Notes under the pieces: generated by a model
The model's input: the letters and a program-made list of their open reading frames with translations, nothing else
Told to the model about the DNA's origin: nothing
Databases searched by the model: none
Part shown: piece after piece, positions 36,185-44,986 of the stretch
Numbering within the stretch: position 1 is the first letter of the stretch
How the letters are laid out: every line of letters begins with the position of its first letter
NCBI RefSeq assembly: GCF_001050135.1
Contig: NZ_CP012040.1
Coordinates: 5,101,001-5,165,000 of the forward strand
Source: Cyclobacterium amurskyense
GTDB lineage: Bacteria; Bacteroidota; Bacteroidia; Cytophagales; Cyclobacteriaceae
Direction of reading: 5' to 3'
Length of the DNA: 64,000 nt
Translations under genes and position numbers: made by a program

Positions 36185-36556
36185 ATGGAATTAAGGCCAA
36201 TAAAGCCTGAAAAAGACTACCGAAATGGACTTAAATGTTTGGAGGTAATTTTTAATGCGCCAATTGACACCAAAGAAGAAGATGAAGCCGAAATACTTTC
36301 ATTGCTCCTTGAAAATTATGAAAACGAGCATTATCCGATTGAATCAACAGACCCTATCGAAGCAATAAAAATACGAATGTAGGAGCTGAATATGCGTCAA
36401 AGGGACCTTGTCGGAATCATTGGCGGAAAAAGTCGTGTATCGGAGATTATGAACAGAAAGAAAAAATTAACCGTCGATATGGTAAGAGAACTGGAGCGAA
36501 AACTACAGATTTCAGCCTCTGTCTTGGTAAATAATTACCCGCTTTCTGGAAAATAA
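36185..36556 (+). pseudogene. higA: HigA-type antitoxin, interrupted by one stop
   Basis: The frame starts MELRPIKPEKDY and runs through the acidic linker (KEEDEAEILSLLLENYENEHYPIESTDPIEAIKIRM) to a TAG at 36380-36382. The same frame then continues as ELNMRQRDLVGIIGGKSRVSEIMNRKKKLTV to TAA at 36554. The second part is the Xre-type helix-turn-helix domain. A single nonsense change thus separates the toxin-binding region from the DNA-binding domain. An ATG at 36392 could still give a 54-residue DNA-binding peptide. Its toxin partner immediately upstream is dead, so selection on the antitoxin is presumably relaxed. Confidence 0.85.
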
Positions 36557-36631
36557 GATTGTTAAAATTCAAGTACCCAAGAAACATACACTAATCGACC
36601 TTAAACACATCATTTTAACCGTAAATTAACC

Positions 36632-37396
36632 ATGAACAAATTTTTACTTTACCTGTTAGCTGCCTTTATAATATTCAGCTGTGAAACCAAAGAAAATAGC
36701 ACCGAGGTTGAAATTATAGAGATCTCTGAAACAGTAGAAAACCCCGCTGCAATGGCAGTGAAAAAAGAGGACGAGGGATGGATTAAGCGGCATGAAACAA
36801 TATTGGGCAGGCTAAATCAGGAGGCTGAATTGATTCTTGTAGGCAATTCAATTTTTCATTCCTTGGACAATGAAGACCGCAATGCGGTTTGGGAAAGGTA
36901 CCTCAATCCCTACAAAACCATAAATATGGGAATTTCTGCGGACAGAACGGAAAATGTGATTTGGAGGCTTGAGAATGGTTCACTAGAAAATATAAATCCT
37001 AAAGTGGCCCTTCTCTTGATTGGAACCAACAATACCGATGGCAATCATTTTCTTACTGTGAGTACTGCTGAAGAATTGGCCGGAGGGATTAAAAAAATCT
37101 GTGCCATCCTTAACGAAAAACTTCCCGATACCGAAATCCTTATCATGGGCATTTTACCTTATGGTTACAAGCCAAACCATAGAGATAACATCAATAAAGC
37201 AACAAACAATATCGTTTCCAAATTCCCTGAAGAGCTACCATTTGTGCATTACATAGATATAAGTGATGTCTATTATGATGCCAATGGCAAAGTTATTAAA
37301 GAATTGATGCCGGATTTTCTGCATCCTAATGCCGAAGGCCATATGTTAATGTTTGAAGCCCTTGATGATAAAATAAAGGAGCTGATGGTGAAATAA
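36632..37396 (+). CDS. SGNH/GDSL-type hydrolase lipoprotein
   Basis: 254 residues, with lipobox IFSC (Cys17). The esterase blocks are present: block I reads LVGNSIFHSLDN with the nucleophile Ser in GNSI rather than GDSI, block II includes NMGISADRTENVIWRL with Gly, block III is LLIGTNNTD (oxyanion Asn), and block V is DFLHPNAEGH with the catalytic Asp and His. This matches the platelet-activating-factor acetylhydrolase-like subgroup found in Bacteroidota. It probably removes acyl groups from glycans or other molecules in the periplasm; the substrate is not known. It lies directly after the decayed higBA locus. Confidence 0.9.
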   Translation: MNKFLLYLLAAFIIFSCETKENSTEVEIIEISETVENPAAMAVKKEDEGWIKRHETILGRLNQEAELILVGNSIFHSLDNEDRNAVWERYLNPYKTINMGISADRTENVIWRLENGSLENINPKVALLLIGTNNTDGNHFLTVSTAEELAGGIKKICAILNEKLPDTEILIMGILPYGYKPNHRDNINKATNNIVSKFPEELPFVHYIDISDVYYDANGKVIKELMPDFLHPNAEGHMLMFEALDDKIKELMVK

Positions 37397-37497
37397 TGGA
37401 TTAGACTACTTAACAATTCTACCGTAACAAAATTCTATTAAAAGAGGCTTCTTGGTTGTAAAAATCGCTATTCCACCCAATAGACTGAAAATTTTAC

Positions 37498-38361
37498 TTG
37501 AAAAACATCCCCAACATATCTTTTCAAAGCGCGGAGGGCGCTACCAAAATTGAATTTCTGAAACTTTCAGAACTTTTTAGCCGGATTCAGGAAGATCCGA
37601 ACCACGATCCTAAAAGGCCACATAGATTAGATTTTTTCGCCTTGTTAATTGTTACAGAGGGTACAGGAACGCATCAGGTAGATTTAAAAAAGTACGCTTT
37701 ACGAAAAGGATCGGTTGTGAAAATAGCAAAGAACCAAGTGCACGCTTTTCAAGACGATCTGAATTACCAAGGTTATTTGGTTGTATTTACCGAAGAATTT
37801 GTTCTTAAATACTTTTCAAGGTCATCCATAGAGTTTCTTTCTCATCTCTACAATTACCATCTTTCGCTGCCTTTGGTAGAAAAGAGTTCGTATAATGAAT
37901 CTTTTCTTTTTGATTCCTTGGCAGCGCTTAAATCGGAGAATCAATATGCGCAAATGGACATTCTTGCCAAGCTATTGGAACTTTATTTGCTACGATTAGA
38001 CCAACAAACACAAGGGTCATTTAAGCGTATAATTAAAAATGAGTTTCATCAGATTTTTACCAATTTCAAAAATTTAGTAGAAAAAAATTACACCGAAACA
38101 CGCAATGTAAAAGACTATGCAGACTGGTTGCACATTTCTCCCAAGCACTTAAACCATGTCGTAAGAGAAGTCACTTTGAACACAGCCAAAACCTTTATTG
38201 ACCAATATGTATTACTGGAAATTAAACGCAGTATTTTGAGTACCGATAACAGTTTGAAAGACGTGGCATTCAGTACTGGCTTTGAAGAAGTGACCAATTT
38301 TACCAAGTTTTTTAAAAAACATACCGGCCTATCCCCAAAGGAATTTAAAACCAACATATAA
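37498..38361 (+). CDS. AraC family transcriptional regulator
   Basis: 287 residues. The N-terminal part (residues about 40-110) is a cupin-like ligand domain (FFALLIVTEGTGTHQVDLKKYALRKGSVVKIAKNQVHAF). The C-terminal 100 residues carry two helix-turn-helix units with the AraC signature (VKDYADWLHISPKHLNHVVREVTL and LKDVAFSTGFEEVTNFTKFFKKHTGLSPKEF). The start is a TTG; an in-frame TGA 12 bases upstream rules out a longer frame. It is followed by the metallo-beta-lactamase-fold lipoprotein gene on the same strand, which may be its target. Confidence 0.93.
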   Translation: MKNIPNISFQSAEGATKIEFLKLSELFSRIQEDPNHDPKRPHRLDFFALLIVTEGTGTHQVDLKKYALRKGSVVKIAKNQVHAFQDDLNYQGYLVVFTEEFVLKYFSRSSIEFLSHLYNYHLSLPLVEKSSYNESFLFDSLAALKSENQYAQMDILAKLLELYLLRLDQQTQGSFKRIIKNEFHQIFTNFKNLVEKNYTETRNVKDYADWLHISPKHLNHVVREVTLNTAKTFIDQYVLLEIKRSILSTDNSLKDVAFSTGFEEVTNFTKFFKKHTGLSPKEFKTNI

Positions 38362-38414
38362 TTCAATCGGTTACACATTTACCATTTTTAAATCCATTTT
38401 GATAAAAATCGGTA

Positions 38415-39425
38415 TTGCTGTCTTTCCCACCTTTGCTTCATCAATTTAAAACAAAAAAAAATGAAGTATTTAAAATTAAACTTTTGGGATTGGCACTGCT
38501 TGCCATGGCCCTGTTTACTGCTTGTGACAAAGATGATGAAGACAAAAGTCCAGGTGTTGAAATTGTAGATTTTGGTGCATCACCATCAGCCTCCATAATT
38601 ACCACCGGTGAGGTAAGTGTGATTACCGAAAACACTGCACGTTTTCATACCTTTAACTTTGATGTAGCTCCTTACACCGTAACCATAGTAGAGACTAAAA
38701 ATAAAGTGGTCGTTGTGAACTTGGGACCTGCACCAGTTTTTGCTGCTGAGCTTAAAACTTATATCGATGAAATTAACAAACCAGGAGCTGTAATCATCAC
38801 TCACAATCATGGTGATCATTATGGAGGAGCAGGTAGCTTCACCGATTGGGATATTTATGCAGAAACTACAGTAGCAAACCAGTTAAACGGTACCGAAGAT
38901 TTTACCAATGTATATCCAAATAACGTAATTGGCGTTTCTGGTAATCAAATTATTGGAGAGCTTGAGTTTTCCTTCAATAAAGTATCCAATGCAGAAACTG
39001 GAGAGAATGGTTACTTTTTCAATGAAGAACATAAAATCGTATTTCCAGGGGATTTGGTTTATAATCTGACCCACATTTATCTCAGAGAGTATACTCCGAA
39101 TGATGGGGAGGACGAAATAGACAACTGGATAGCAGGCTTGAACTTGTTAAAAACAGAATTTTCAACTTATAACCATCTTTTTGTTGGCCATAACGGTTCC
39201 CGCTCAGATGTAACCGTAGTTATAGAGGAGAACATAGACTATTTAATGAATGCACAAGCCATCCTCAAGGGAAACCAACAGCTTACCAATGGTGGAAGCG
39301 CCACGACACAACAAGAGGTAGTGGATGAATTGCTATTGCTTTATCCGAATTACAAGGTAGGGGGCTTAATGCTTTCTTTGCCAGATGCCTTCTTCCCAGG
39401 AGACCCTGGAGCAGATTGGTTTTAA
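38415..39425 (+). CDS. Metallo-beta-lactamase-fold lipoprotein, probable frameshift in the leader
   Basis: The mature protein has the metal motif HNHGDH, then AETGENGYFF and FPGDLVYNLTHIYLRE, where Glu and Asp sit at ligand positions, and a late GHNG. The Glu-containing site resembles alkylsulfatase-type members more than classical lactamases. The lipobox LFTAC is intact, but the frame has no ATG and only a poor TTG at 38415. An ATG at 38461 after an A9 run reads MKYLK and would join the lipoprotein leader (IKLLGLALLAMALFTAC) if the A4 run at 38472-38475 had one more A. The last codons run into a dispersed repeat, whose terminal TTAA gives the stop. Confidence 0.8.
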   Translation: MLSFPPLLHQFKTKKNEVFKIKLLGLALLAMALFTACDKDDEDKSPGVEIVDFGASPSASIITTGEVSVITENTARFHTFNFDVAPYTVTIVETKNKVVVVNLGPAPVFAAELKTYIDEINKPGAVIITHNHGDHYGGAGSFTDWDIYAETTVANQLNGTEDFTNVYPNNVIGVSGNQIIGELEFSFNKVSNAETGENGYFFNEEHKIVFPGDLVYNLTHIYLREYTPNDGEDEIDNWIAGLNLLKTEFSTYNHLFVGHNGSRSDVTVVIEENIDYLMNAQAILKGNQQLTNGGSATTQQEVVDELLLLYPNYKVGGLMLSLPDAFFPGDPGADWF

Positions 39426-39557
39426 CCCGAAATATGCTATAGACTATCTATTACGTGCTGAAATCGCTTCAAAATACCCAATCGTTGCTGTTTTCTTGCG
39501 ATTGCAACACTTCCCGTAAACACGGGACAGGCTATCACGATCCTACATCCGGGTTAA
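39422..39557 (-). repeat. MITE-like dispersed repeat, internally deleted copy B
   Basis: It begins TTAACCCGAAATATGCTATAGAC and ends CATCCGGGTTAA, a good pair of terminal inverted repeats. It keeps the GCTGAAATCGCTTC, CGTTGCTGTTTTC and CCCGTAAACACGGG blocks of copies A and C but lacks the CATAGCGG and CCCTGAC hairpins, for 136 bp. The stop codon of the upstream gene lies in its first bases. Confidence 0.8.
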
Positions 39558-39958
39558 AATTCCCACAAAGTTAATTCGGACAATAGAATTGATGTTCCAG
39601 AAAATTAGGGTTTCAAAATTTTTAAATAACAACTACCTCGAATTTCCACTTCGGTTTTTTGATATAAAAAAGTCAAATATTATTTATTGCATTTTGAGTG
39701 CCTTTGCGGAGCCCAAGTCTATTTTAGGTAATAGGAGGTGATAAAGGTTTAAGAATTTATCACTAAATATTGAAGATTTATTTACACATTTCCTTTTAGA
39801 ATTTAATCCAGATGACTTTAATATTCTTTATCTTGGTCTAACAACCAAATAAACCATCTATACAAGTATAAGATCAGGGGTCAGCAATTTGTCTTTAGGA
39901 AGGTTTATTTCAAGAACTTGAATACCTGTTTATAATCTTCCATTGAATAAACGTATTT
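39558..39958. other. Intergenic region with a short palindrome
   Basis: No gene is seen. An exact inverted repeat GTGATAAA (39738-39745) / TTTATCAC (39756-39763) with a 10-base spacer lies about 200 bp upstream of the alpha/beta hydrolase and could be an operator. Confidence 0.4.
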
Positions 39959-40768
39959 ATGGCAAAAGCTAGAGTAAATAATATTGAATTACATTATGAT
40001 GAATTCGGCAAAGGAAAGGAGGTAATTCTTTTTTCACATGGTTATTTAATGAACAATACCATGTTTAAAGGTCAAATCGATAAACTCAAAGCTAATTTTC
40101 GATGTATAGCCTTTGATCATCGTGGACATGGCCAAAGTGAAATTGCTACAAATGGTTATACATTAGATAATCTTGTAACCGATGTAATCTGCCTAATTGA
40201 AGAATTGAAATTAGATTCAGTTCATTTTGTAGGTATGTCTACAGGCGGATTCGTAGGGATGCGACTGGCTATTCGAAAGCCCGAATTATTGAAATCCTTA
40301 ATTTTAATGGACACATCTGCTGAAGAAGAGGATAAAAATTCAAAGAAGAAAAATTATTTACTTTTATGGATAGTAAAAAATATTGGCTGGTATCCGGTAA
40401 TTGGTAAAGCAATGTCAATGTTATTCCATAAATCATTTCTCCTTGACAAATCGCGTCAAATGGAGGTCAAAAAGTGGCGGAAAATTTTGATGAGTCAAGA
40501 CAAGAGGGGACTTATTCCATTTGGAAAGATGATTTTTGAACGTGATAGTGTGCTTGGTAAATTAGTTGATGTAAACATTCCTACTGCCGTAATTGTAGGT
40601 GAACAAGATGTGCCCACTCCTACAGAATCAAGTAAAAAAATAGCTGATAGGATTCCTAATGCTGATTATTACTCAATCCCTAACGCTGGTCATTCTGCAG
40701 CAGTTGAGAAACCCGAGGAGGTTTATAAAGCAATGAGGGAATTTTATACTAAAAATGGAATGGTATAA
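39959..40768 (+). CDS. Alpha/beta hydrolase
   Basis: 269 residues, without a signal peptide, so cytoplasmic. The fold signature is complete: oxyanion region LFSHGYLMNN, FDHRGHGQSE, nucleophile elbow GMSTGG (Ser), an acid in the region VGEQDVPTP, and catalytic His in NAGHSAAVEKP. A lid segment (residues about 125-175) is basic and hydrophobic. This layout fits haloperoxidase- or esterase-like enzymes, with substrate unknown. It is preceded by a 400-bp intergenic region and followed by an amidohydrolase remnant. Confidence 0.92.
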   Translation: MAKARVNNIELHYDEFGKGKEVILFSHGYLMNNTMFKGQIDKLKANFRCIAFDHRGHGQSEIATNGYTLDNLVTDVICLIEELKLDSVHFVGMSTGGFVGMRLAIRKPELLKSLILMDTSAEEEDKNSKKKNYLLLWIVKNIGWYPVIGKAMSMLFHKSFLLDKSRQMEVKKWRKILMSQDKRGLIPFGKMIFERDSVLGKLVDVNIPTAVIVGEQDVPTPTESSKKIADRIPNADYYSIPNAGHSAAVEKPEEVYKAMREFYTKNGMV

Positions 40769-40874
40769 ATGCCAATATATTCCTATCAGGCAATTATTAA
40801 TGTAGGTTTGTAGGACTGATTTTTAGCTACTTGCTCTGTCAAAATTTTGACCTATATTCACAATTTAAGCCACC

Positions 40875-41204
40875 TATCAAGCGGGAATTAATATAATGGC
40901 CGGCACTGACTGCCCGATTTTCTATTTAACTCCTGGAAGAAGTTTACATCAGGAATTAGTTGTATTGGTTGAAGCTGGATTATCTCCACTAGAGGCAATA
41001 AAAACTGCTACACTTAACCCTGCAAAATACTTTGATATGGAATATAATTAGGGAACAATTAAGGAAGGTAAGTGGCTGATTTGGTTATTTTGGATGCTAA
41101 TCCCTTAGAGGATATTAAAAATACCATGCGGATTAATCAAGCAAGGAAATTATTTCGATAGAGCAAAATTAGATCAAAAATTGAAACATTTGGTTGAAGA
41201 GTAA
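40875..41204 (+). pseudogene. Amidohydrolase C-terminal remnant
   Basis: Translated pieces read YQAGINIMAGTDCPIFYLTP, GRSLHQELVVLVEAGLSPLEAIKTATLNPAKYFDMEYN, stop, GTIKEGK, then after a frame change ADLVILDANPLEDIKNTMRINQ, and after another change GNYFDRAKLDQKLKHLVEE. This is the C-terminal metal-binding and closing part of an imidazolonepropionase-like amidohydrolase, including the AGTD motif. The N-terminal 300 or so residues are missing, and at least one stop and two frameshifts are present. Confidence 0.8.
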
Positions 41205-41319
41205 AAAGTCCTTCAGAAGGCATTTCGAGGACAAATACAAAATTGGATTTAAAATTTATCCGATTTTGTATTAAATTATTTGACTTGCAGTAAGTAAAGT
41301 GAATGTATATAGCTATAAA

Positions 41320-41351
41320 ATAAGCCCTGTTTTTCAGAAAACAGGGCTTAT
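41320..41351 (-). terminator. Rho-independent terminator, possibly bidirectional
   Basis: ATAAGCCCTGTTTT (41320-41333) pairs exactly with AAAACAGGGCTTAT (41338-41351) around a four-base loop. A run of eight T follows on the plus strand, and TTATTTTA on the minus strand. It lies 45 bp downstream of the M28 peptidase stop on the minus strand. Confidence 0.8.
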
Positions 41352-41395
41352 TTTTTTTAAAGGAAGTACGATTAAGTAGTTTCTAATTTACTTGA

Positions 41396-42898
41396 TCAGT
41401 AATCTTTCCCATACAATTCTTTTGCTGCATTTTCATATTTGTCCCCTTCTACCCAAAGTGGCTTTTTCGGGTCATTGGCTATACTTTCAGCAGAAAGTAT
41501 ATAAGACTTCCAGTACTTTAGCGCATAGTCCAAATCAAAGTTGTCTACATGATCAGTAACTTGATGGTAATACTTTCCTATTTCTGCGTCGAATGCGGTA
41601 AATCCCAAACTAAAAGTAGGAGCGGGGATGCCTTTTTTGGCAAAACTAACATTGTCAGAACGATCGTACAATCCTTGTTCAGGGGCAGGATCTGAAATTG
41701 CTTTAAGCCCATAAGCCTTAGCTGCTTCCGAGATATGATGATCTACCGAAGACCTACCCATACCAATTACCGTAACTAGACTTGTGTCGTTATAGCCTCC
41801 ATTGTCAATATTAAGGTTGAAAACAATTTGTTTCAATGGCAAAGGAGGATTGTCTGCAAAGTAAGAAGAACCAAGTAACCCTTTTTCTTCAGCAGTCCAG
41901 GCACAGAGTAAAATCGATCTTTCCGGAGGATTTTTACCAAAATAATTGGCCGCTTGAAGCAAGGCTGATGTTCCTACTGCATTGTCTCTTGCACCATTGT
42001 AAATGGAATCACCTTCCGCATTGGGTTTGCCTATTCCCAAATGATCGTAATGTGCAGAAAGCATTACATACTCATCCTTTAATTGAGGGTCTGTTCCTTC
42101 AATTACAGCTACAACATTTCTTCCCCTAATTTTTCTATTGATTTTGCCTTTAATATCAATCTCCATTTCATTTTTTCCATTGGCAATGGTTTTAATAATG
42201 TCACCTTTCAAGTCTTTCAACCATAAATAAGGTAAAGTATCATCATTCTCAGGATCAATATCTATGGTCAGTTGGGATTTATTTAAATAATTCACCAATA
42301 AGCCCCATGGAGTGGTTGGTACATTGTACATTTCTACCAGACCAATAGCTCCCTGGGATTTGGCAATAGCAAGTTTCTCTCTTCCAGCCTTAAAAAGCTC
42401 GGTTGGGGTCATTCTGTTAGGTGCTCCAACTCTGACGATCACCCATTTACCTTTAACATCTTTATTGGCATAATCCTCTTCAAATCCGTAGCCTGCAACA
42501 ACCATTTCAAATTCACCTGAAATATCATCACCACCCAATACTAAAAGGTCTTGCCCATGCTTAAACTTGGAACCCTTCCATTTCATTGAGCCAACGGTAG
42601 GAGGAGAGGAAGCCACAAATGGAACATATTGGTAATAGGCATTTAGGGAATTCAAGGGACTTGCCCCATACTTTTCAAACTGATTCGCGATATAGTAGGC
42701 CGCAATGTCAATTTCAGGACGAGCAGGATCCCTTCCTTTCAATTCATCTGAAGCAAGGAATTTAAAATGAGAAAGTGCTTCAGCTCGTTCTATGGCCTTA
42801 TCTATTCCTTCTTTTTGAGCCAAAACTAAAGTGCTTGATAAGGCAAAAGTTATTAGCATAACTAAAAGAGATAAAGGATTTGGGTTCATCTTATTCAT
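41396..42898 (-). CDS. M28 family zinc aminopeptidase, secreted
   Basis: 500 residues with a leader (LLVMLITFALSSTLVLAQ). A PA-like domain (residues about 110-240, FEMVVAGYGFEEDYANKDVKGKWVIVRVG) is followed by the M28 peptidase domain. Zinc ligands and catalytic residues are visible in SAHYDHLG, GARDNAVGTSAL, WTAEEKGLLGSSYF, NIDNGGYND and the late YHQVTDHVDN. It removes N-terminal residues from peptides in the periplasm or outside. It lies 27 bp after truC on the same strand and ends before a strong terminator, so it may be the last gene of the mnmA-truC transcript. Confidence 0.94.
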   Translation of the reverse strand: MNKMNPNPLSLLVMLITFALSSTLVLAQKEGIDKAIERAEALSHFKFLASDELKGRDPARPEIDIAAYYIANQFEKYGASPLNSLNAYYQYVPFVASSPPTVGSMKWKGSKFKHGQDLLVLGGDDISGEFEMVVAGYGFEEDYANKDVKGKWVIVRVGAPNRMTPTELFKAGREKLAIAKSQGAIGLVEMYNVPTTPWGLLVNYLNKSQLTIDIDPENDDTLPYLWLKDLKGDIIKTIANGKNEMEIDIKGKINRKIRGRNVVAVIEGTDPQLKDEYVMLSAHYDHLGIGKPNAEGDSIYNGARDNAVGTSALLQAANYFGKNPPERSILLCAWTAEEKGLLGSSYFADNPPLPLKQIVFNLNIDNGGYNDTSLVTVIGMGRSSVDHHISEAAKAYGLKAISDPAPEQGLYDRSDNVSFAKKGIPAPTFSLGFTAFDAEIGKYYHQVTDHVDNFDLDYALKYWKSYILSAESIANDPKKPLWVEGDKYENAAKELYGKDY

Positions 42899-42925
42899 TT
42901 ATGTTTAAGTTAAATTTATACATTA

Positions 42926-43651
42926 TTAAATAGTGGTACTCCTCAATTCTTTTATGGACCAATTGAGCTGGTTCATGGTTTTTTCAAAATGTACAGGAAC
43001 CACGGCTGAAATAGTCAGTGCCTGTTTGGTAAAAGGCTGGGTAAAGTCCAGTTGCCAGGCATGTAGTAGCATATTGGCAAGATCAAATTGTCTTGCAAAG
43101 AACTTATTCTGCCTATTGTCCCCATGGGTAGTGTCTCCTATGATATAATGTCTCAAATGAGCAAAATGCCTACGGATTTGATGCATCCTTCCTGTATGAG
43201 GATAAATTTTCGCCAGAGAATACCTACTTGTACTGTATCTTCCAGAAGAAGCATAGGGGATCTCAGAACTCCCTAATTCCCAGTATTCAGTACGTGCCTC
43301 CTGAAGCACAAATTCCATGTCCTTGGCTAAAGGATGGTCAATTATCCCATGTGATTCAGGTAAATACCCTCTTAGTATTGCCAGATAATATTTTTTAATG
43401 CTGTTGTCAAAGAATTGAGGTTGAAGCATTGAAGCTGCTCTAGAGCTTTTGCCAAAGAGTAAAACACCGGTAGTTGGCCGGTCAATTCTATGCATAGGAT
43501 AAACTTTATAGCCAACTTGTTCTTCCAGTAATTGCACAGCAAATAGGGCCTCTGGATCTTTCTCCAGAGGTGTTTTGTGAACCAATACTCCAGCAGGTTT
43601 ATTTATGGCTATGTATTCCTCGTCTTCGAAAATAATCGGGAGTTGAACCAT
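42926..43651 (-). CDS. truC: RluA-family pseudouridine synthase, TruC-like
   Basis: 241 residues, cytoplasmic. The catalytic motif HRIDRPTTGVLLFGKS contains the invariant Asp, and the signature R-HPHTGR-type sequence reads IYPHTGRMHQIRRHFAHL. The HRIDRPTTG form and short length without an S4 domain match TruC, which makes pseudouridine 65 in certain tRNAs. The gene is 1 bp downstream of mnmA, another tRNA modification enzyme, consistent with one operon. Assignment to TruC rather than another RluA-family member rests on motif and length. Confidence 0.85.
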   Translation of the reverse strand: MVQLPIIFEDEEYIAINKPAGVLVHKTPLEKDPEALFAVQLLEEQVGYKVYPMHRIDRPTTGVLLFGKSSRAASMLQPQFFDNSIKKYYLAILRGYLPESHGIIDHPLAKDMEFVLQEARTEYWELGSSEIPYASSGRYSTSRYSLAKIYPHTGRMHQIRRHFAHLRHYIIGDTTHGDNRQNKFFARQFDLANMLLHAWQLDFTQPFTKQALTISAVVPVHFEKTMNQLNWSIKELRSTTI

Positions 43652-43652
43652 C

Positions 43653-44867
43653 CTAATAAATTACACCAGATCCAATGGCCTCTTCTCCTTCATACCAGGC
43701 CACAAATTGACCGGAAGCTATTCCTCTCTGAGCATTGTCAAACAATACATACAAGCCATCTTCTCTCATTAGTAATGTAGCTGTAGACAAAGGCTGTCTG
43801 TACCTAATGCGGGCAAGGTAAGTAGCTGTTTCACCAACTTTTAATGTTTTATCTGGTCGGATCCAGTGGATGTCATCTTTTTTAACATGAAGTCCATGTC
43901 GCAGAAGACCGGGGTGATCCTCACCCAAGCCAGTATAAATTATATTTTCAGTAGTGTCAGTGGCTATAACAAACAGCGGTTTACCCGTTCCACCTACATT
44001 CAAACCTTTGCGCTGCCCTATCGTGTAGTAATGAGCCCCATTGTGCTCACCAACTTTTTCACCCATGTCGGCAGTATACTGTAGTGGCCAACAGATTTCT
44101 TCCAATTGAGCATTGTCCAAGTCTTCATACTCAATGCCTGCAGGAATTCCATGTCCGGCATATACTTCAGCATTGGCTGGAATGGACAAAATATTTCCTT
44201 TTTTAGGTTTCAGTTGTTGTTGCAGAAAGTCGGGAAGTTTTACCTTTCCAATAAAGCACAATCCCTGACTGTCTTTTTTCTCGGCAGTGATCAATTCTTC
44301 CTCTTTGGCAATTGCCCTGACCTCAGCTTTTTGCAAATGGCCAATAGGAAACAGTGCCTTGCTCAACTGCTCTTGGTTCAGTTGACACAAGAAATAACTT
44401 TGGTCTTTGTTAGGATCTGCCCCGGCAAGGAGTCTGTACATAGGATTACCGTCTATACTTAGCTCTTCTTTTTGGCAATAATGTCCAGTGGCCACAAAAT
44501 CAGCTTTAAGTTTAGTGGCAGCCTTTAAGAAAATGTCAAATTTTATTTCTCGATTACAAAGTATGTCTGGATTAGGGGTTCTACCAGCTTTGTATTCAGC
44601 AAACATGTATTCAACAATTCTTGTTTTATAGTCTTCACTAAGGTCAATGGCCTGAAAAGGTATTCCCAACTTTTGGGCTACCAACATGGCATCAGTACTG
44701 TCTTCCACCCAAGGACATTCATTGGAAATCGTAACCGATTCGTCATGCCAATTTTTCATAAACATGCCTATCACCTCATAGCCCTGTTCTTTCAACAAGT
44801 AGGCGGTAACAGAGCTATCTACACCTCCTGAGAGACCTACTACTACTCTTTTCTTACGCTGAGTCAT
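43653..44867 (-). CDS. mnmA: tRNA-specific 2-thiouridylase MnmA
   Basis: MnmA uses ATP and a persulfide sulfur to make 2-thiouridine at U34 of Glu, Gln and Lys tRNAs. The PP-loop SGGVDSSVTAYLL is near the N-terminus. The two catalytic cysteines lie in NPDILCNREIKF and GLCFIGKVKLPDF. The C-terminal beta domain ends GQFVAWYEGEEAIGSGVIY. The Met at 44867 (MTQRKKRVVVGLSGG) puts the PP-loop at the distance seen in other MnmA proteins; the frame is open upstream with Met codons at 44882 and 44897. The divergent gene starts about 120 bp away. Confidence 0.96.
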   Translation of the reverse strand: MTQRKKRVVVGLSGGVDSSVTAYLLKEQGYEVIGMFMKNWHDESVTISNECPWVEDSTDAMLVAQKLGIPFQAIDLSEDYKTRIVEYMFAEYKAGRTPNPDILCNREIKFDIFLKAATKLKADFVATGHYCQKEELSIDGNPMYRLLAGADPNKDQSYFLCQLNQEQLSKALFPIGHLQKAEVRAIAKEEELITAEKKDSQGLCFIGKVKLPDFLQQQLKPKKGNILSIPANAEVYAGHGIPAGIEYEDLDNAQLEEICWPLQYTADMGEKVGEHNGAHYYTIGQRKGLNVGGTGKPLFVIATDTTENIIYTGLGEDHPGLLRHGLHVKKDDIHWIRPDKTLKVGETATYLARIRYRQPLSTATLLMREDGLYVLFDNAQRGIASGQFVAWYEGEEAIGSGVIY

Positions 44868-44986
44868 ATTCTGTTTTTCCATGAACGCAAATTCCATCTA
44901 TAACATCCAACAATATTGATATGGTTCAATTAACAAAATTAGCCATTTAAAATGGTTTGATCCGGCTGAATTTCATATTTTCGTCT

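Noticed and set aside
43653..44897. mnmA start at 44897 (MEFAFMEKQN)
   Set aside because: The Met at 44867 gives the usual distance to the PP-loop; the extension has no conserved content. It cannot be fully excluded.
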